Shown: in pieces, positions 11,910 to 23,765 of the stretch
Numbering within the stretch: the stretch's first letter is position 1
Layout: the number at the start of each line of letters is the position of its first letter
Assembly (NCBI GenBank): GCA_014529385.2
Contig: CM043960.1
Location: forward strand, 71,682,910 to 71,746,909
DNA: 64,000 nt
Direction of reading: 5' to 3'
Origin: Adiantum capillus-veneris
Lineage: Eukaryota; Streptophyta; Polypodiopsida; Polypodiales; Pteridaceae
The notes under the pieces: model-generated
What the model was told of the DNA's origin: nothing
Seen by the model: only the letters and a program-made list of their open reading frames with translations
Databases searched by the model: none
Translations under genes and position numbers: made by a program

Positions 11910-12353
11910 GATGAAGAGGGAGAGATTTGAGAGAGTGGGAGGGAGAGGAAGAGAGCTTGAAGGCTTGAAGCCTTGAGCCTTGAGAGAGTGAGTCTTGAGA
12001 GGGAGAGATCTTGAGAGTGAGAGGGAGAGAGCTTGAGCCTTGAGGATTAGCTTGTGAAGAGAAAGGGGGAGGGGGGTGCATTTTATGAGTCCTTGAGGCC
12101 TTGCACACTTTCAAAAGAAGCCCAAACATTTACATCAATTTTTTCAATTTTTGCCAAATTTGTTTGTAGCCGTTGGCCGTTCCAGGGGCATTCCGGAACG
12201 GTCCGAGGGCGTTCCGGAACGTTCCGGAACGGCCGTTCCGGTTTGCATTGGCCACCCGGAACGTCAGACATTCCGGGACGTTCCGGAACGTTCGGGAAGG
12301 GAACTGCCCCCCACGCCGGAACGGGGGCTAGGGGACGTTCCCCGGTAACCCAC
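11648..12353. mobile_element. M1: GGAACG-rich MITE of hAT type
   Basis: Its left end CATAGTTACCCGGAACG and right end (inverted) GTTACCGGGGAACG match those of M2 (35669-36050). Both subterminal zones are built of GGAACG/CGTTCC reiterations, very GC-rich against the surroundings. The middle holds an (AG)n tract at 11878-11906 and purine-rich repeats to about 12060. The right border is placed to within about 10 bases; no clean duplication is left. Open frames on both strands here are composition artefacts. Confidence 0.72.
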
Positions 12354-12539
12354 AGTAGCAAGTAATCTATTCGAGAATTACCGGATACCAGATCAATAGT
12401 TGACCTTCCGGCTAGTTGAGCAAACCAATTCATCTTAGAAAACAATGTTTCAGTTTGATCCTACTCTCATAAACACTCGAGAGTGGTAGTCGCGGTTAGA
12501 CATAACCATATCTTGTGCAAAAGAGCAAACAAGCACAAT

Positions 12540-13119
12540 GCACTTTATGATTTCCTCAAAGATGTAACTTTGATTCAAAACCTGCCCTCTCACTTAAAGT
12601 TCGAGGGTCTTCTATTCAAGAACTCAGGAGTTAGATTGAATTCCCTTACTCCAAACTTTCTGTGTTCAATGGTTCTCGTCCCACTGCGGGGATTGTATTC
12701 TATGTACATCAAGGTGTACACTTTCAGCTTTTATTGCTGACTCCACCATCTGCTGCAAAGTATCTTGCAGATGGGTTTACAAAATTCGGGCAAAAGTCCT
12801 TCGTTAAATTTGTTCATCTTTCCTTCCTCAGAGAGGATCAAGAATGGACCTACCTTGGCAAGAGTGAACCACTACTTGCTTTGACTCACTCGTGTTCCTA
12901 TTGGGCAAACCGATCCCAATCTTCTTGGATGCCTTCTTCAAAGCATAGAGAAAAAAATTTGTCAAAAAATTCAACCTTGAATTGAATCCAAGTCTTGTTG
13001 TAAGTTCCTTGCAGAGCTTTGGTATACCAATAAGTACTTGCAATCCCCTTGAGGTGTTTAATCACATGCCTCATCTTCGACGCTCTTTCAAAAATTGCCA
13101 TTTGCAAAGGAAACTTCAA
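12540..13119 (-). pseudogene. W2 gag remnant
   Basis: Counterpart of the W1 gag on the minus strand. At 12898-13119 the frame again shows MAIFERASKM, TWIQFKVEFFDKFF and EDWDRFAQ and stops at the same place as in W1. Because the stop after RFAQ is shared by both copies, it predates their spread or marks the true end of a short family reading frame. The IDLVSG segment is at about 12380-12400. Confidence 0.6.
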
Positions 13120-13549
13120 ACTTGTCGAATCAATGCGGTAACTTTCAGGGCATCTTCCCTTCCGTCAAAAGTATCAAAATTGATTGGAAGTGTTCCTAGG
13201 TCTAGAGACCTTCTTCATATCCTTCCCGGAATGACGGGATTTCATGGCTATAGTTCTGGATTGACGTTCATGGATATTTTCTGGATTCTGAAGAATCTCG
13301 AGCATTCCGCTCCTTGGATCCTCTAGGTTCTTGACCATCATGCTCTTGTCGCCTTCTCAGAGAATCCCAAGCCTTGTGTCGACTTCTTGCAGAGAGAGAA
13401 AAAAAAAATCCAACTCTGCGAGCTTTTCCTTGCAGGACTTAGGGTTCCGCCTGCTTACTTCTCTCTTGGCTTGTCATGGCTTCTTCCCGTATCTTCCCAG
13501 AGTCGTCCTCCTTTACAGAGAAAGAGAGGAGACCATGCTCTGATACCAC

Positions 13550-15037
13550 TGTCACAAACGGGAGCGCATAGCAATATAAAATATACTCGAATAAATAAAA
13601 TTTATCACTTAATATTGAAGCCAGAGGATATAGAGAGAAATAGATAGAGAGAGAGAGAGAGAGATAAAGTGAGAAGATCGACACAGTACTGGGGACCAGA
13701 AGATGGGTTGGTCCCCGCCCTTAAAGAGTATTCTTTATTAGGGAGAATCTTTTTACAAGCACAAGAACCGGAGAAAACCCCTCTGTTCTAAATCTCTGAC
13801 TCGATGGTCGTTCCTTCCCGCAAGGGAAATCCGAGAGACAAGCTCTCAATCCTTTTTCCGTCTGTACTCGGAGTTGAGACTCCGCAGACAATTTCCGAAT
13901 TCCGTTTCCGGAATTCCCAAGCGTAGGCCGAAGCCTTCTCGCTTCTCCTTCACGATGAAGTACCTGCAAACACACACACAAACACACGACAACAATTCGT
14001 ATGGCGAATCCACAATAGGTACCTGTCGCTCTTGCGCGAGAAAAGCGACTTCCGTGCTTCGTAGTCTCGCGGTCTCTCGCGTCTTCTGGCGGCAGAGTCT
14101 TCTCTTGCTAGTGCTGGCCACCTCCCTTCAGTGAGGGCATGTGGTGCTTTTATAACTCCTTCACCACAGCACGAATAGCTGCTCGCGGAGAGATCGCGGC
14201 CGTTTTTTTTTTTTTTTTTTTTCTACCCGAAATAGGGAGAGAGAATTCGCTAGGGCTGGTTTTGTTGCTTTATTTTCTAAGTGGCTGCCCACTTATTAAG
14301 TGGACGGCCGGCATATTTTTAAAATTGGTATGAACCTGCCCAAAAACTCAATAAAACCTTATAAGTTTAAAACAATGCTTTCACAGCACTTCCCAGGCGT
14401 CCCTGGATGCAACCACATGCACGAATGCAATGCAAACATAGATTCCTCGCGGGAAAGCGTTGGCTCTTCCCGGAAAACTCGTTAAAATATTCCACTTTTT
14501 AAGAAAAGCTTCTCAGATCCCATCTTTATTCTTGTGCTTGCGTCTTTACGCCTATTCCTCTTTCCAGTTCGGATTTCCTCTCGACTATAGATATCCCCTT
14601 TCCGATGCACCTGTCACCCACCTTGTGACGCATCAGGAATACCCATCACCTAGTCCTTCCTACCGAACTTACGGTACAATCCCCTTCACGATGCTCTATG
14701 TCACCCATCCTATGACGCATCAGAGATGTCCATTCCGGATGGTCGGATACTTCTTCCCGATGCTCCATATCACCCGTCCGATGTGACGCATCAGAAGTAC
14801 CCGTTCTTGGTGGCCTTACAGATATTCCCGTTCACAGTGCTCCCGTCATTACTCTGAATGACGCACCACGAATACTCTGTACTAGGATGTCTCCAGTGAG
14901 AAAAACCCTCTCACTTAAAATTCCAATAATTCATTTAGAATTAGTTTCTTGGTGTTCCAAGCGAGAAAACCCTCACTTATAAATCCAATAATTCATTTAG
15001 AATTATTTTTCTGTCAGATAAAGCCAATTTAGCAACA
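13550..15037 (-). repeat. W2 5' LTR (1488 bp)
   Basis: Complete LTR with the U3 repeat array, TATA box and CT/AG-rich tract. A partial duplication of about 60 bp at its outer end (14925-15010, the block ending AATAATTCATTTAGAATTA) is not present in W1. Confidence 0.85.
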
Positions 15038-15042
15038 TGGAC

Positions 15043-16291
15043 CAAAGAATGTGAATGTGACTGCAATTGTCACAGATAATGCATCCAATTACAAGACTGC
15101 AAGAAGGGCTATCCGAGTTAAGTACCCAGAAATTACTTGGGTGCCATGTGCCGCGCATACTCTTAATTTGCTATTAAAAGACATTGGAAAAACGGCCGTC
15201 ATAAAACAAACGTTGCTGGATGCTAATCATGTGGTGAAATTTATTAGAGAGCATCAATTTTTGTATGCTCTTTTTCGATTAAAATCACCCAACAAAACTT
15301 AGCAGATATTTTGTGCGACAAGGTTTGCAACTGCATATTATGTTCTTGCCACCTTGCAAGAAGTGAAGCCTGCATTTATTGAAACACTAGCTGATAGATG
15401 CTGGGATGCATGGCTCAACAAGTATCCTAGCTATCAAGAGGCAGCTACAAGGTGTGTACAACTTGTGAACTCACAAGTTTTTTGGCACAATGTAGAGAGA
15501 ACTGTCATCCTGGCCAAACCATTTGTAGATCTTTTACAAATAGTCGACAAAGACTCTTTTGTCTTTGGTCGAGTCTATTGGTATATGTCAGAGGCATTGC
15601 ACAAAGTAAGAGAGCATGTTGGCTTTGATGCAAAGGACAAAGCTTCCATAATCACAGCTGCCAATAAGCGATGGGTGCAATTGCATACGCCATTGCATGG
15701 TGCTACATTTGTATTAGATCCTAAATTTCAAATGCACCAACAATCGGTCAATAAAGAAGTCATGAGTGACTTCCAAACAGTGTGCTCACAACTATTAGGA
15801 CAAGAGGATGGGAAGACTGCTTTCATCAGCGAGTTGATTATGCTAATAGAACTGGCATGTTCCAGGATCCATGGCATATAGATGCCATAGCACACACAAG
15901 TGCGCCTCTATGGTGGAAGAAGTATGGTGGGGAGAAAGTGGAGCTGCAACACATTGCTGTTAGGGTTCTATCTATTGCAGCATCAAGTGGAAGCTGTGAG
16001 AGGAACTGATCGGCTTTTGACTTTATGCATACTAAGAAATGAAACCTGCTTCATCCTCAACGTGCTGCTGATTTGGTTTATGTTTTCTACAACATGAGAC
16101 TTATTCATAAGCCGGTGAACATTGCGACAAGAGCAGTACAAAAGCACTATGGTGTTTTTCAAACCCATGAAGCTATAGCTGCGGAAGTAGACGATGACGA
16201 TGATACGGAACGGGAGATAGCTTCAAAATGCTCTGATATGGATGAAATAGATGATATGATTGATGTGTTTGATGGAGATGAAGATGTATGA
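15043..16291 (+). pseudogene. H1 transposase piece 3: catalytic region and hAT dimerisation domain
   Basis: VTAIVTDNASNYKTARR at about 15056-15110 and WVPCAAHTLNLLLKDIG are the classic hAT catalytic blocks. The frame runs through WDAWLNKYPSYQEAATRC and TFVLDPKF, stops at 15879, then shifts to WWKKYGG, LQHIAVRVLSIAASSGSCER and LVYVFYNMRL. These are the C-terminal dimerisation domain, ending in an acidic tail at 16291. Stops and frame changes (about 15301, 15879 and 16008) mean no functional protein. Length and order over the three pieces match a standard plant hAT transposase. Confidence 0.92.
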
Positions 16292-16366
16292 CTTAAGGTC
16301 TATAAGTTTTGCTCACTGTGAGTATGTGAAAATTATGGCACAGCCATTTTACACTACAACATGTTC

Positions 16367-16408
<42 letters not shown>

Positions 16409-16568
16409 ACTTTTGCAATAAGAGTCATAATTATAGTTAGATACAATACAATACAATTTGTTTGATCAAGAATACAAAAATGGCCAGCTGAGGGGATAAA
16501 TAATGAGCTGTGATTACAAAAACTGTAGCCCTTTGCCAAAATAGATAGGGGTAAAGTGAGCGAAGTGC
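16292..16568. other. H1 3' flank with (CT)n tract
   Basis: Short non-coding spacer between the transposase stop and the antisense kinase-like segment, with a pure CT repeat at 16371-16403. Confidence 0.7.
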
Positions 16569-18968
16569 TCAACCCAAAGATTGAGTCTGATCATTGAGTA
16601 GTTCGTCTATGTCAAACTCAGCACTTTCACGCGTAGGAGATGGGCCTGGAGGTCCTTGGTGCGAAGGACCAGCCTGATTTGGCAATGGTCCGTAGAGTGT
16701 TTCATATTGTTGCAGCTTGGCTTGGGCCTCTGATAGCTCTATCTCAAGCTCAAGGATTCTACCGCGCAAAATATCAGGTGTCTCTCCTTGGCTTGCAAGA
16801 TCTTTCCCTTGGCTTGCCAATGCAACGAGTGTCTCTGATTCTTTGGGAAGCAGAACTATGGGCCGTTTGCATGGAGGCATTGGATTATTGGCGTGACTTG
16901 CAGCCACTTTCTTTGCAATCCGACCATGCCCAACGCCAGAGTTCTTGGGGCGGTCTGACCAATCCACGCGTCTTCCAAGGACATCGTGAACATAGCATTG
17001 CTGTATAAAGTAGTGCCATTTGGTTGTTGTTTGGCATAACTCTCTCTCGACATATGAATCTTCGTAGCAACACTCGTGCGAGTCCTTTGTGCTACAAATT
17101 TGATAGCTTTACAGGAGCTGATTCCTTTGCATTGCCGCTGATTCGAAATAAATGTTGGCACACAAAGTGGCTTGGACACAGCTTCCTGCACTCCTTAAGG
17201 CTGAGAGGCTCTCCTTGCAACCCAGACTCATCCTCTTCAATCCGTGCAATAGCTTCGAGATCTTTCTCCTGGCCATAACGCTCTCTCTCTTCTTTGTGGA
17301 TGGCTTGTGCTTCAGCGTGGTTAAGTTCTTCTTCCATATATGTCAATCAAGCGAACATGTCATCATGAGAGAGATTTGTCGTAAAGTTAACAGGTATCAC
17401 TTTCAAATCTTCAAAGAAATAGACATGATAACTTAATCTTGCAGCAATAAAGAGGCATAATATTTATCACCATGTCGTTGAAAAGAGACAAGATAACTTG
17501 ATCAATTATATAATTTACAAGCGCAACTAAAGAGGATAATAAATAATTCATCACTTCAATCACCAGTTGGTCATAGACCAGAAATCATTGCAATGTCATA
17601 GCCCACTCTATGGGCACTGTTTAGACATAGGGAAAGATCAAAAGCGTTAGGTCGGGCTAAGGGATTGTTTCGCTCGCCACTCTCAAGGTGGGTAAGTACA
17701 TTGCCTAAAAAATCCCTTTTGTTTTGCTCTTGTAGTACTTCCATGCACTTCAAGAGTCATTTACAAGTATGACACATGAAGTAGATATCCATGGCTTTAT
17801 TCCAAGGAGGGCGATTAGTAGATATGCATTCTGGGGCAGCCCATGGAAAATCTCTCTCGTTCTGTTTTCTAGTTTCTATTTGCAAGTTGCGGAGAGGAGG
17901 AAAGCATGCCGTTGTTCTGGTCTTTGTACATGACCCCCAATCCACAATGCCTGCATAGACCTCCTTCTGTCCAAACAAAAGCATCATGTTGCGGGAGTGA
18001 AGATCATTGTGGAGATAGTCGTGCGCATGTAGATACTTCAGGGTCTAAAGAAGAGCGTTTATTACCTGCAAAATGTTATTTTGGAATAACTCTATTGTTC
18101 CTTCTGTGGTTACATAATCGCGAATGGCAGGTTGACTGCCATCTGAAGTGCACTCTCTTATCCACTGCTCTATATGGCTGCCATTCCAAAAACGTGAAAT
18201 GAGCATTGGACGCTGTATGTGGCGGACCATGGCAAGTGGATAAATAATGCCGCGATGAGCGATGTCCAAAGCTGTGGCTTCGTCCTTAACGTGTTGATCC
18301 ATTGTGGGTCCATGCAAGTGGACTTTGAAGATTTTCGACGCATACAGTGGCTCTTTAAATGCAGGGTGTGTGACACCTACACGCTTCACGTTTTCTCACC
18401 TCCCTTCTTCCAGCTGCGGAGCCTGTATGTTGAAGATTGCACTTTCTGGCAAGAGACGTAATACAGGGGGGAGCTGAGACTGATCAAGAGCGAGAGTGGC
18501 ACTAGCAGGAGACTCTATTCTAGCCGTAGTCACTGGCTCTGCATTAGCATCGGAAGAGATGACTTCCACTCTCGTGTGCTTTGTTGCTCTTTCCAACTTT
18601 CCCTTGCTCTTGAACTCAGTATACAACTGTTGCACAAGTTGTATGCGAATAGCTACGCCGGCAAAGTAATGATTTCAGGATTTTTTAGATCCTGAAAAAT
18701 CTTCGCAATCTGTACAATAGACTGCTTGACCATGTTCGATAATGAACCTGAAGTCATTAGAGATATGTCAAAAGCAACGGGCGTAAATGCGTATTGAAGC
18801 TGCTCAAAGATAGACTTTGTTAAGGCCTCTGTGAACTAGTAATACTGTTCCGGAGCAAAGAGGTTTAGGCAAGGACGAAGCTCAGGCACTGAGCTGTGAT
18901 GGAAATGACGTATTATCACTTCGAAGACGAATTTTCATTGATGTTTCGCCAGCTTAATATCCGCCATA
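16569..18968 (-). pseudogene. Kinase-like pseudogene inside H1, antisense
   Basis: From ATG 18968 (MADIKLAKHQ) a broken frame runs toward 16569. An N-terminal helical part (about 18960-18640) precedes a protein-kinase-like region. The catalytic loop reads LHNDLHSRN at about 17990-18015 (HND for HRD), then VDWGS for DFG, WAAPEC for APE, NKAMDIYF for the D-x-Y-S segment and PLARPNA near the C-lobe end (about 17650). A glutamate-rich stretch and a coiled-coil-like LELEIELSEAQAKL tail (16569-17346) follow. Several in-frame stops and shifts make it non-coding today. The same HND change occurs in the locus at 57 kb. Whether H1 captured it or it inserted separately is unresolved. Confidence 0.6.
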
Positions 18969-19211
18969 ACTGCAAGATATAATTTTATAACATAAATGTT
19001 GTCAAAGAAGAGGGCAAACTATCAAATTCGTGTCATGTTTGTTAATCCAAATTCCATACACAATTTGACTTAATTCATAGCAAACGACGATATATTATGA
19101 TTGCAATACATACATTATACAATGGAGAGGAGAATACACAAAGAGAGAGATGGAGAGAGGTGAACAGGCCAAGAGTGTGAGGTATGTTCATCACAAGAAC
19201 TGGACCCTGTT
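18969..19211. other. Spacer left of X3 with one unit of a diverged repeat
   Basis: No coding. The stretch GTGTGAGGTATG...CACAAG...CTGGA just before 19211 resembles 32830-32870 on the other side of X3. X3 therefore landed within a short tandem-repeat block of H1. Confidence 0.5.
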
Positions 19212-19392
19212 TGTAAGGTGGAGCGGAAGTGAATGTTGAACTTTGCTCAAGATGAGTGCTCCGAACTGTGCTCAAGGGTTCCTTTTACTTACGGAACGGA
19301 GAGCCTTTCATTCCTTTAGTAGAGAGTGCAATGGACACAAACAAGTGGATGAACACTGTGAATGAAGGTGTTGAGACTGAGAGATAGAGAGA

Positions 19393-20748
19393 TGTAAGGT
19401 GCAACGGAATGAATGTTTGAACTTTGCTCAAGATGAGTGCTCCGAACTGTGCTCAAGGTTCCTTTTGTTCTTATGGAAGGGAGAGCCTTCCGTTCTTAAT
19501 GAGAGAGTGCTATGATCACAACAAAGTGAGTGGACACTGTGCGTGCAAGTGTATGAGACTGAGAGATAGAGAGAGAAGAGAAATGCGACAACAGAGACGT
19601 TGTAAAACCCTCCTCCGAAGGCCCCACTCTTGAGAGTGGTCTACTATTGATTGCACAAACTGGTACAAACTGAATGCATGTGACTGATGCAAGTATAGGC
19701 TAGATCGATGACGACGACGGGGATGGCAAGACCGATCTAAGGGCTGAAATCTGCTACTCTTTATCTACTGTCCAAAAACGTTAATGGCTGAAATCTGCTG
19801 CAAATCAAAACGCTGAATTTGGGGCTGATTTCTGCTGCTGAAAAACGCTGTTTTGCTGGTCCTTATGGCTGAAAATGTCTGTGCTTATCTGCTGAAAACT
19901 GATGGTCTTTAGGCTGAGAATCGCCATGGGATGGTAGGGCGATATGGGCTCCAAAAACGCTAGGCTGCCAATCTAGAAAACGCTAGCACTTGAGGACTTC
20001 TAGCGATGCTCGTTGGGATCAAAAACGCTAGGACTGTGGGGTCTCCGGCGATGAAGCTTGCTCATGGGAAAACGCCAAGGCTGAGGATCTGCTTGAGGGA
20101 AATCCCCCCAAGGGGTTCTTGCTTGAGAAGTTGCATGTTGAGCAGTGGAGCTCCTGCTCCCTCTTCTGCTAGAAAGTGCTAGCTCTAGTTTGCTTATATA
20201 CAAACTTAGCAAAATTGCCCTACCTACTTTCGAACAAAAGTCACTTAAAAATAATAGGTGAAAAATGTCAAAAATGGGTAAAATAGACTAAATGTACTGG
20301 AAAATTCCCCTAAAGGATTCTAATGGATTCTGATGCTGCTTGAGGGAAATCGCCCCCAAGGGGTTCTTGCTTGAGAAGTTGCCTGTTGAGCAGTGGAGCT
20401 CCTGCTGCCTCTTCTACCAGAAAGTGCTAGCTCTAGTTTGCTTATATACAAACTTAGCAACCCTACCTACTTTCCAACAAAAGTCACTTGAAAATAATAG
20501 GTGAAAAATGTCAAAAATAGGTAAAATAGGCTAAATGCACTGGAAAATTCCCCTGATGGATTCTGATGGGAATGCTTATGATCATGCTGTGTGCAACCGG
20601 AGGATATGCATCTACTCTAAGTGTCTGGACATGCACGGTCTGCGAACAGACTCACAAAGGTACTAGATCACTTCCTATTCTAAACTGACTTGACTGAACT
20701 GACTGTAGCTTGTCCACGGACACACAGGGTTGGATGTGTCACGCGACA
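19393..20748 (-). repeat. X1 3' LTR with an internal ~247-bp tandem duplication
   Basis: Starts TGTAAGGTGC (plus strand) and ends GTCACGCGACA. The block beginning TGCTTGAGGGAAATC at 20090 is repeated from 20337, which explains why this LTR (1356 bp) is longer than its partner (1115 bp). The duplicated block includes the TATATA box region and therefore duplicates the promoter. Confidence 0.85.
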
Positions 20749-20770
20749 TCCCCTCCTTTTCAAAGTGAGG
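20749..20770 (-). promoter_or_regulatory. X1 polypurine tract
   Basis: On the minus strand AAAAGGAGGGGA abuts the 3' LTR; the identical tract precedes the X2 3' LTR at 47284-47295. Confidence 0.78.
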
Positions 20771-21252
20771 TACTGGTACCGAATTGTATGGCATCGAGGG
20801 AGATCGCCAACAGGGTCTGGAATCCTAGAAAGGACTCTTCGTCGGCCACTCTGAGGTGTGGGTTGTGCGATACTTGAACTTCATAAAGGTCTGCAACGCT
20901 TGCTTCTTTGGGCCACGCCGAAATTGACACAAAGTCTTCTGTGGCTCCTTCAATGCTTCAACTTCGTCGCGAGTCATGCTTCTTTCTTCTTTTTAAGAAT
21001 CTCCATGACTGAAAATTCCTGAAACCATTTCCAACACAAAAACATGAACATACCCATTCCATGTAAAGTGAGTGGAAAAAATCTTGTCTTCCTCAAAGAC
21101 TGTGCATGCAATGTAGATGAACACAGAGACGGAGTGCTAACCCGTTCACCACACACATGCAAACAATGAGATCGAATCTTTCTCTTATGATCTAAAGCAA
21201 TCAACTGTGGCAATTCACAACGGAAATGCCCATGCTTGGTGCTCATACTTTC

Positions 21253-22200
21253 TTATGCTCTTTCTACAACTGTGTCATGCCAAGGAAGAGACGTGGAATG
21301 TGACATCCTTGAATGCATACTTTTCAGCTTGTCATGAGAAATCCGCATACATCCGTGCTCATCCATGAGGGAAACGTGCTCAACGTACAATATGTCATGC
21401 CTTTGGAAAGGGATCACATAAAGACGCTGACTAAAATACAGGAAACGATCACGAATGAAACTCTCGAACAATGCGTGCGTATGAATCATGCGAACACATA
21501 ATACTTCCTGTAAGGGTTCTTTGGACCTAGGCTCGAGAGCCAAGATCGATCCTTCATGATTGATCGAATCTGCAACGAGGTTAGCTTCCCTAGAAAAAGC
21601 ATCAACTAACACATCATCCTTGTGAACAATCACGTCTTCTTCATGCTTGTGAGAAATCACATCTTGATCATGCAAATCATCATGCTTGTCAGTGTCATCC
21701 AAATCATCATGCTCATCATTATCATTCAATTCATCATGCTTCTCATAATCATGCAAATCCTGTGTGTCATGCTTGGGAGAAGAAGAGACTAAGAGAGTCT
21801 CCTTTTCCTGATCTTGTGCGAACTGCGCCTGCACAATAGAAAGGAGTCGCAAGAACTCTTTCATGTGTTGATCGCTCTTCTCTTGTCGTGCTTTGGTCTC
21901 GCGGTCATATTCTGCTTGTCTTGCTTTGTTCTCGCGATGTATGGCTGCCACTCTTTCTGTGTATTGACGCTCTATGGCTGCGATCTTTTCTTCGTGTTCA
22001 CGCTCTATTTCTGCTTTTCGATCCAACTTCTTATCCATAAACAACTGTGGCAACTCCTTCATAGGAGTGAGTGAAATCCTTGACGTAGATGGGGAAGGGT
22101 GAGGGTCGGAAAAACCTTTTAGTGGGGAAAATTTTTCTTCGCCTCTCTCATGCTCATCACCTCCAAGCGAAGTATCCATTCCGCTTCGAGTGATGACCAT
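21253..22200 (-). CDS. X1 acidic HD-repeat protein frame
   Basis: A 315-codon open frame starts MVITRSGMDTS at 22200. Residues ~60-125 form a charged helix with repeated EREHEEKIAAIERQ-like units, a likely coiled coil. Residues ~145-200 are a histidine/aspartate-rich array (KHDDLHD, EHDDLDD). The C-terminus has a segment with RDRFLYFSQRLYVIPF. X2 encodes matching start and HD parts separated by gag and protease, so here a deletion has fused the gag N-terminus to the post-protease part. No known enzyme domain is visible. Function unknown. Confidence 0.55.
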   Translation of the reverse strand: MVITRSGMDTSLGGDEHERGEEKFSPLKGFSDPHPSPSTSRISLTPMKELPQLFMDKKLDRKAEIEREHEEKIAAIERQYTERVAAIHRENKARQAEYDRETKARQEKSDQHMKEFLRLLSIVQAQFAQDQEKETLLVSSSPKHDTQDLHDYEKHDELNDNDEHDDLDDTDKHDDLHDQDVISHKHEEDVIVHKDDVLVDAFSREANLVADSINHEGSILALEPRSKEPLQEVLCVRMIHTHALFESFIRDRFLYFSQRLYVIPFQRHDILYVEHVSLMDEHGCMRISHDKLKSMHSRMSHSTSLPWHDTVVERA

Positions 22201-22545
22201 CCTAAAGTCGTGGGTTCTTGTGGTCTTGGGTTCTTAAGTTCACCAGGAACTTGGATTCTTGGGGGTCTTGGGTTCTTGGGTTCTTGGGTTCTTGAGGGTC
22301 TTGAGGTTTTCTTTCGCTTGCAATCTGTGTTCGAGAAGGATCTTCTCTTCACTTGAGTTCTGCTCTTTTCCGCGGGCGCACCCCTTAGCGGCCTTGCGCT
22401 CACACCAAGGTTTCTTTTTCCCACCTCACGTCGATTGGCCGGCCGCTAAGTGCACGGTCCGCTCTCAGTGAGTGAAAAGAGGCACAAGGGGAGGCTAGAC
22501 AAGCCCTTCTTTCTTGGGATTCCTGTCACTCTTTAAAAACACGAT

Positions 22546-23679
22546 GTGAGCGGGATGGAAACACACACAACGCCTCTATAATGACCCGACACACACTCTT
22601 GGGATGATACACACACACATTATGGGGCACCACTCGGCTTACACAACCAGCCTGGCCGAGACAGGAAACACACAGACAGAGTGAGAAGAGAGAGATTTCC
22701 CACTTGCCCACTCAACACTCACATATACACACTCACACACACTCTCAATTCAGCTCAAAGGAGGCAAATTGTTGTTGTTTAGACTCAATGAAGCTCAGCC
22801 CAACACCAATGGGGCAAATAGTTTACACAATATTGAGGAAATACACCAGATACAACCACAGTTAAGCAGAGGCTTCACTCACCGGAGAAGATTACACAGA
22901 AAAACAGCAAAAAATATGTAAGGAATTTGGCAAAAGGGCCAGCACCATTGCGGGACACCCAAAAACCCCACCCTACAATGTCACAGTGCTCAAATCCGAC
23001 CTCGGATGAGCAGTTTAGGGCCAAAAAATGCTCCAAAAACAACAAAAAACACACTTGCGGCTGTTCCTCCTCTCTTCTCCCCGTTTTTTCTGGTCTTCTC
23101 TCTGTTTTTTCAGTTCCCACACTTAGCTTTTTTAGTTGGGCACCCGTGGCCTTTTAGATGACCTCAAACGGACCCCGAACAGGCCAAAAACTGACCTCGC
23201 AATGTATAGTTGTCACCTTTTTGCATCATCCGCACACCTGGCACTTAGTTTTTCCAAATAATGCATCCCGCCACCATGTGAAGTCGCCCCAAAAAGTGGT
23301 CCTCATGATGACCTTTTTGCATAAGTATCACAAGAAAACACCCACGTCGTGTCCATACTTCTCCGCGTGCAAGTATTGACCTCGTTCGACCTCCTGACGC
23401 CACTCGATGCCATCTGACGCACCTGCTTACCTCATGTCGTCGGCCCGCAGATAGCTTCCTCGAGAAGTTTTACGCGCTACCAACTCCTCCTTATTGTAGA
23501 AAAAACACAGTGGTACTGGTAATAGTGAAAATCGATGCACTATGTACACCCTGTCCTACCTGTACACATGTGGGCCTTACGTAACCACCTGGCTATGGAA
23601 AATAGACAATCCTTTATTTGATGCACCATGCATGTATATGTACATATGCGCAATCCCTTGCTCCAAAAAACTCCTGACA
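22546..23679 (-). repeat. T1 3' LTR
   Basis: 1.13 kb from the ACGAT duplication to TGACA. The part 22949-23679 aligns closely with 29701-30435. The outer 400 bp (CACA-rich, 22546-22948) has no counterpart beside the 5' LTR, so calling it LTR relies on the position of the target duplication. Confidence 0.75.
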
Positions 23680-23765
23680 TAATTTGCCCATCCCCTAGCT
23701 TGCTAGATCATTCATGATCAGCAGCAGCAAAGAGAGATATAAGACTCGCCGCATCACAGGTCTCC

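Larger units (their letters stand above)
10111..15037 (-). mobile_element. W2: second family W element, minus orientation
   Basis: A perfect 5-bp target duplication TGGAC flanks it (10106-10110 and 15038-15042). The 5' LTR is 13550-15037, with the tRNA-Met site 13537-13549 next to it. The 3' LTR at 10111 is cut short at about 11279, where it joins interior sequence directly, so its outer U3 and the purine tract are lost. MITE M1 sits at about 11648-12353. Like W1 it interrupts the hAT transposase, so one hAT gene holds two W copies in opposite orientation. Confidence 0.9.

Noticed and set aside
12083-12445. Proline/arginine-rich open frames on both strands
   Set aside because: These are CGTTCC/GGAACG repeats of MITE M1 read as codons; the same happens in M2 at 35575-36019.
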